From Silurus meridionalis (taxonomy: Eukaryota; Chordata; Actinopteri; Siluriformes; Siluridae): DNA of 64,000 nucleotides. Made by a program: the position numbers and the translations under genes. Of the stretch, positions 27,830 to 64,000 are shown piece after piece. The notes beneath the pieces are model-generated. The model searched no databases. It was not told the DNA's origin and saw only the letters and a list, made by a program, of their open reading frames with translations. The stretch lies in NCBI RefSeq assembly GCF_014805685.1, contig NC_060901.1, positions 21,273,405 through 21,337,404 of the forward strand, written 5' to 3'. Within the stretch, counting starts at the first letter, position 1; each line of letters opens with the position of its first letter.

Positions 27830-28558
27830 CTCGTTCGCCTCGCCACGTTGCTCGTCACGTGACGCCGAGCGCTCGCTCAAAAATCTCAGCGACATTCAGG
27901 CGACACTCGGGCGCGCATCATCATCATCATCGCTCGTGGTAAACCGGCGGCGGAGGCGGAGGCGGCACGCGAGCTTTCGTCCACCTTTCGAGCGAAACAT
28001 CCGGGTGTCGCGCGCGTCCGCGCTCGCGTAATGCGCAGTCGCGGCGCTGCAGCCGTTCCGGCGATTTGAGGAGGTGGTAGTGGTGAAGGAGGAGGGCGGA
28101 GAGACCGGAGGGACCGGAGAGACCGGAGAGTGCCAGAGACACCGAGACGCAGCGGGACGTTGATTTTGGGCAAAGCTTCATACACTTGGAAGCACTGGAA
28201 GAAAAAAAAAATAAGAGAAAAGAAAGGGGAGAAAAAAAAACCGCGCATCCTGGTTCGCATGCAGGCTGAAGACATGGACGCGGAGGAGACGGTGGACACG
28301 CGCGTCCTGAGATGCCATAAATAAGAACAGCGATGCGAGCTCGAGCGGCTTCCCCTCCTTCCCACCTCCCCCATCTCTCCCCCTGAACCGTTGATATCTC
28401 GTCTCAGGTGCCTGGTCCTTCTTGACGCAGTGTGTGTGCGCGCGAGCGCGCGCGCGGGTGCGTGTGTGTTTGCGGGTGCGTGTGTGCATTTGCGCGCGTG
28501 TGTGTGTGTGCGCGCGCGCTTGAACTCGGGAGGGGGGTGAAGGTGGAGGAAAGCGGAA
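27830..28558 (+). promoter_or_regulatory. stxbp5: CpG island: stxbp5 promoter and 5'UTR
   Basis: The only strongly CpG-rich segment in the window, ending at the stxbp5 start codon, so it is inferred to contain promoter and 5'UTR. No TATA box is apparent. Its last 120 bases are an alternating purine-pyrimidine CG/TG tract. A 64-codon upstream ATG frame (28130-28324) would be an uORF if transcription starts far enough upstream. The transcription start cannot be read from sequence. Confidence 0.8.
27854..27863. promoter_or_regulatory. Palindromic E-box GTCACGTGAC (USF/TFEB type)
   Basis: A perfect 10-bp palindrome at the upstream edge of the CpG island, identical to the consensus for USF and MiT/TFE (CLEAR element) bHLH-zip factors. 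Binding is inferred. Confidence 0.5.
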
Positions 28559-63310
<34,752 letters not shown>

Positions 63311-63553
63311 GTGGGAACCGCACACAACACGTAGTAATGACGTACGTAGAAAACACAAAACTATCTGTGAAAAAATGAACAATTAAAATAGAAATAAATA
63401 ATTATAATATATATTATCAAATATATATTATAATATAATATTATAAAGTATATATATTATAATGTATTATTGTAATATATATATATATATATAATATATA
63501 TAATATATATATATAAAAATGTTACCTATTTTACCATGCATTACTACAATATC

Positions 63554-63554
<1 letters not shown>

Positions 63555-63614
<60 letters not shown>
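63555..63614 (+). repeat. (GT)n microsatellite
   Basis: Perfect run about 40 bases after unique sequence resumes, in stxbp5 intron 12. Confidence 0.96.
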
Positions 63615-63617
<3 letters not shown>

Positions 63618-63879
63618 ACCCTGCCATGCAGTTCCATTCACCCAAAATGCTGCAGCTCACATTATGAAGTATTTGTTGAGACGTTCGACCGACCCCAAAG
63701 TTCACTCTTTATGCGTCGTTGTGTAGCGAGAAGAACAGATCGACTCCGACACGCTGCTCGACTTTTTCCGGTTCTTTATTCAGTGTTTTTTTCTTTTTCC
63801 TTCCCTCGATCCCTTCATCCCCCCGACTAGCTTTAGAACCTTCTCTTACACAAAAGCAGAACGATCTAAAAGCACCTAC

Positions 63880-64000
63880 ATGGTACAGGCAAACATTTGT
63901 GTACACCTGGCCATAAGCTTAAGGATCCCATTCCACACTTGTTCAATCTTCTGAAAAGATGTTCTACAAGAATTTTTGGAGATTTGTACGATTTCATTCA
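63880..64000 (-). mobile_element. Tc1/mariner-type relic, cut by window edge
   Basis: Reads GGCAAACATTTGTGTACACC TGGCCATAAGCTTAAGGATC CCATTCCACA and then GATGTTCTACAAGAATTTTT GGAGATTTGTACGATTTCAT, the same arrangement as the copy at 21835. Confidence 0.6.

Overview
The window comes from a vertebrate, almost certainly a teleost fish and plausibly a catfish-like otophysan. The evidence is split genes with GT-AG introns, extreme microsatellite density, a CpG island at a promoter, fish-type Tc1/mariner debris, a tRNA-derived SINE and LINE 3' ends. The exact species cannot be read from the sequence.

Two protein-coding genes lie on the + strand. From about 219 to 22220 is the 3' part of adgb (androglobin): 24 exons whose splice phases join into one open frame of about 1010 residues ending at TGA 22218-22220. 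From 28559 to beyond the right edge is the 5' part of stxbp5 (syntaxin-binding protein 5, tomosyn-1): 12 exons encoding the first 430 residues, with a CpG-island promoter/5'UTR just upstream. The order adgb then stxbp5 is the same as on human chromosome 6q24. The protein matches STXBP5 better than its paralogue STXBP5L.

Region by region: 1-22220 holds adgb exons separated by introns full of minisatellites (a 2.4-kb array near 16.5-19.0 kb, a 61-bp array near 14.9-15.6 kb), degenerate telomere-like blocks (9.9-10.7 and 11.8-12.95 kb) and transposon relics. 22.2-27.8 kb is gene-free intergenic DNA made largely of decayed DNA-transposon copies. 27.8-28.6 kb is the stxbp5 CpG island. 29.6-42.3 kb is a long stxbp5 intron of simple repeats, relics and a LINE 3' end. 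42.3-60.9 kb carries stxbp5 exons 3-11. 60.57-63.5 kb is a near-identical head-to-tail duplication of about 1.46 kb that repeats exons 11 and 12.

The two genes are neighbours but functionally unrelated: androglobin is a chimeric calpain/permuted-globin protein linked to ciliated and male germ cells, and tomosyn is a soluble SNARE regulator of exocytosis. The most notable signals are the exon 11-12 duplication, whose first exon 12 copy is frameshifted; a 25-bp minisatellite that reiterates the stxbp5 exon 10 splice donor; and a tRNA-Glu-like SINE sharing its 3' tail with a LINE fragment in the same window. No previously undescribed protein system was found.
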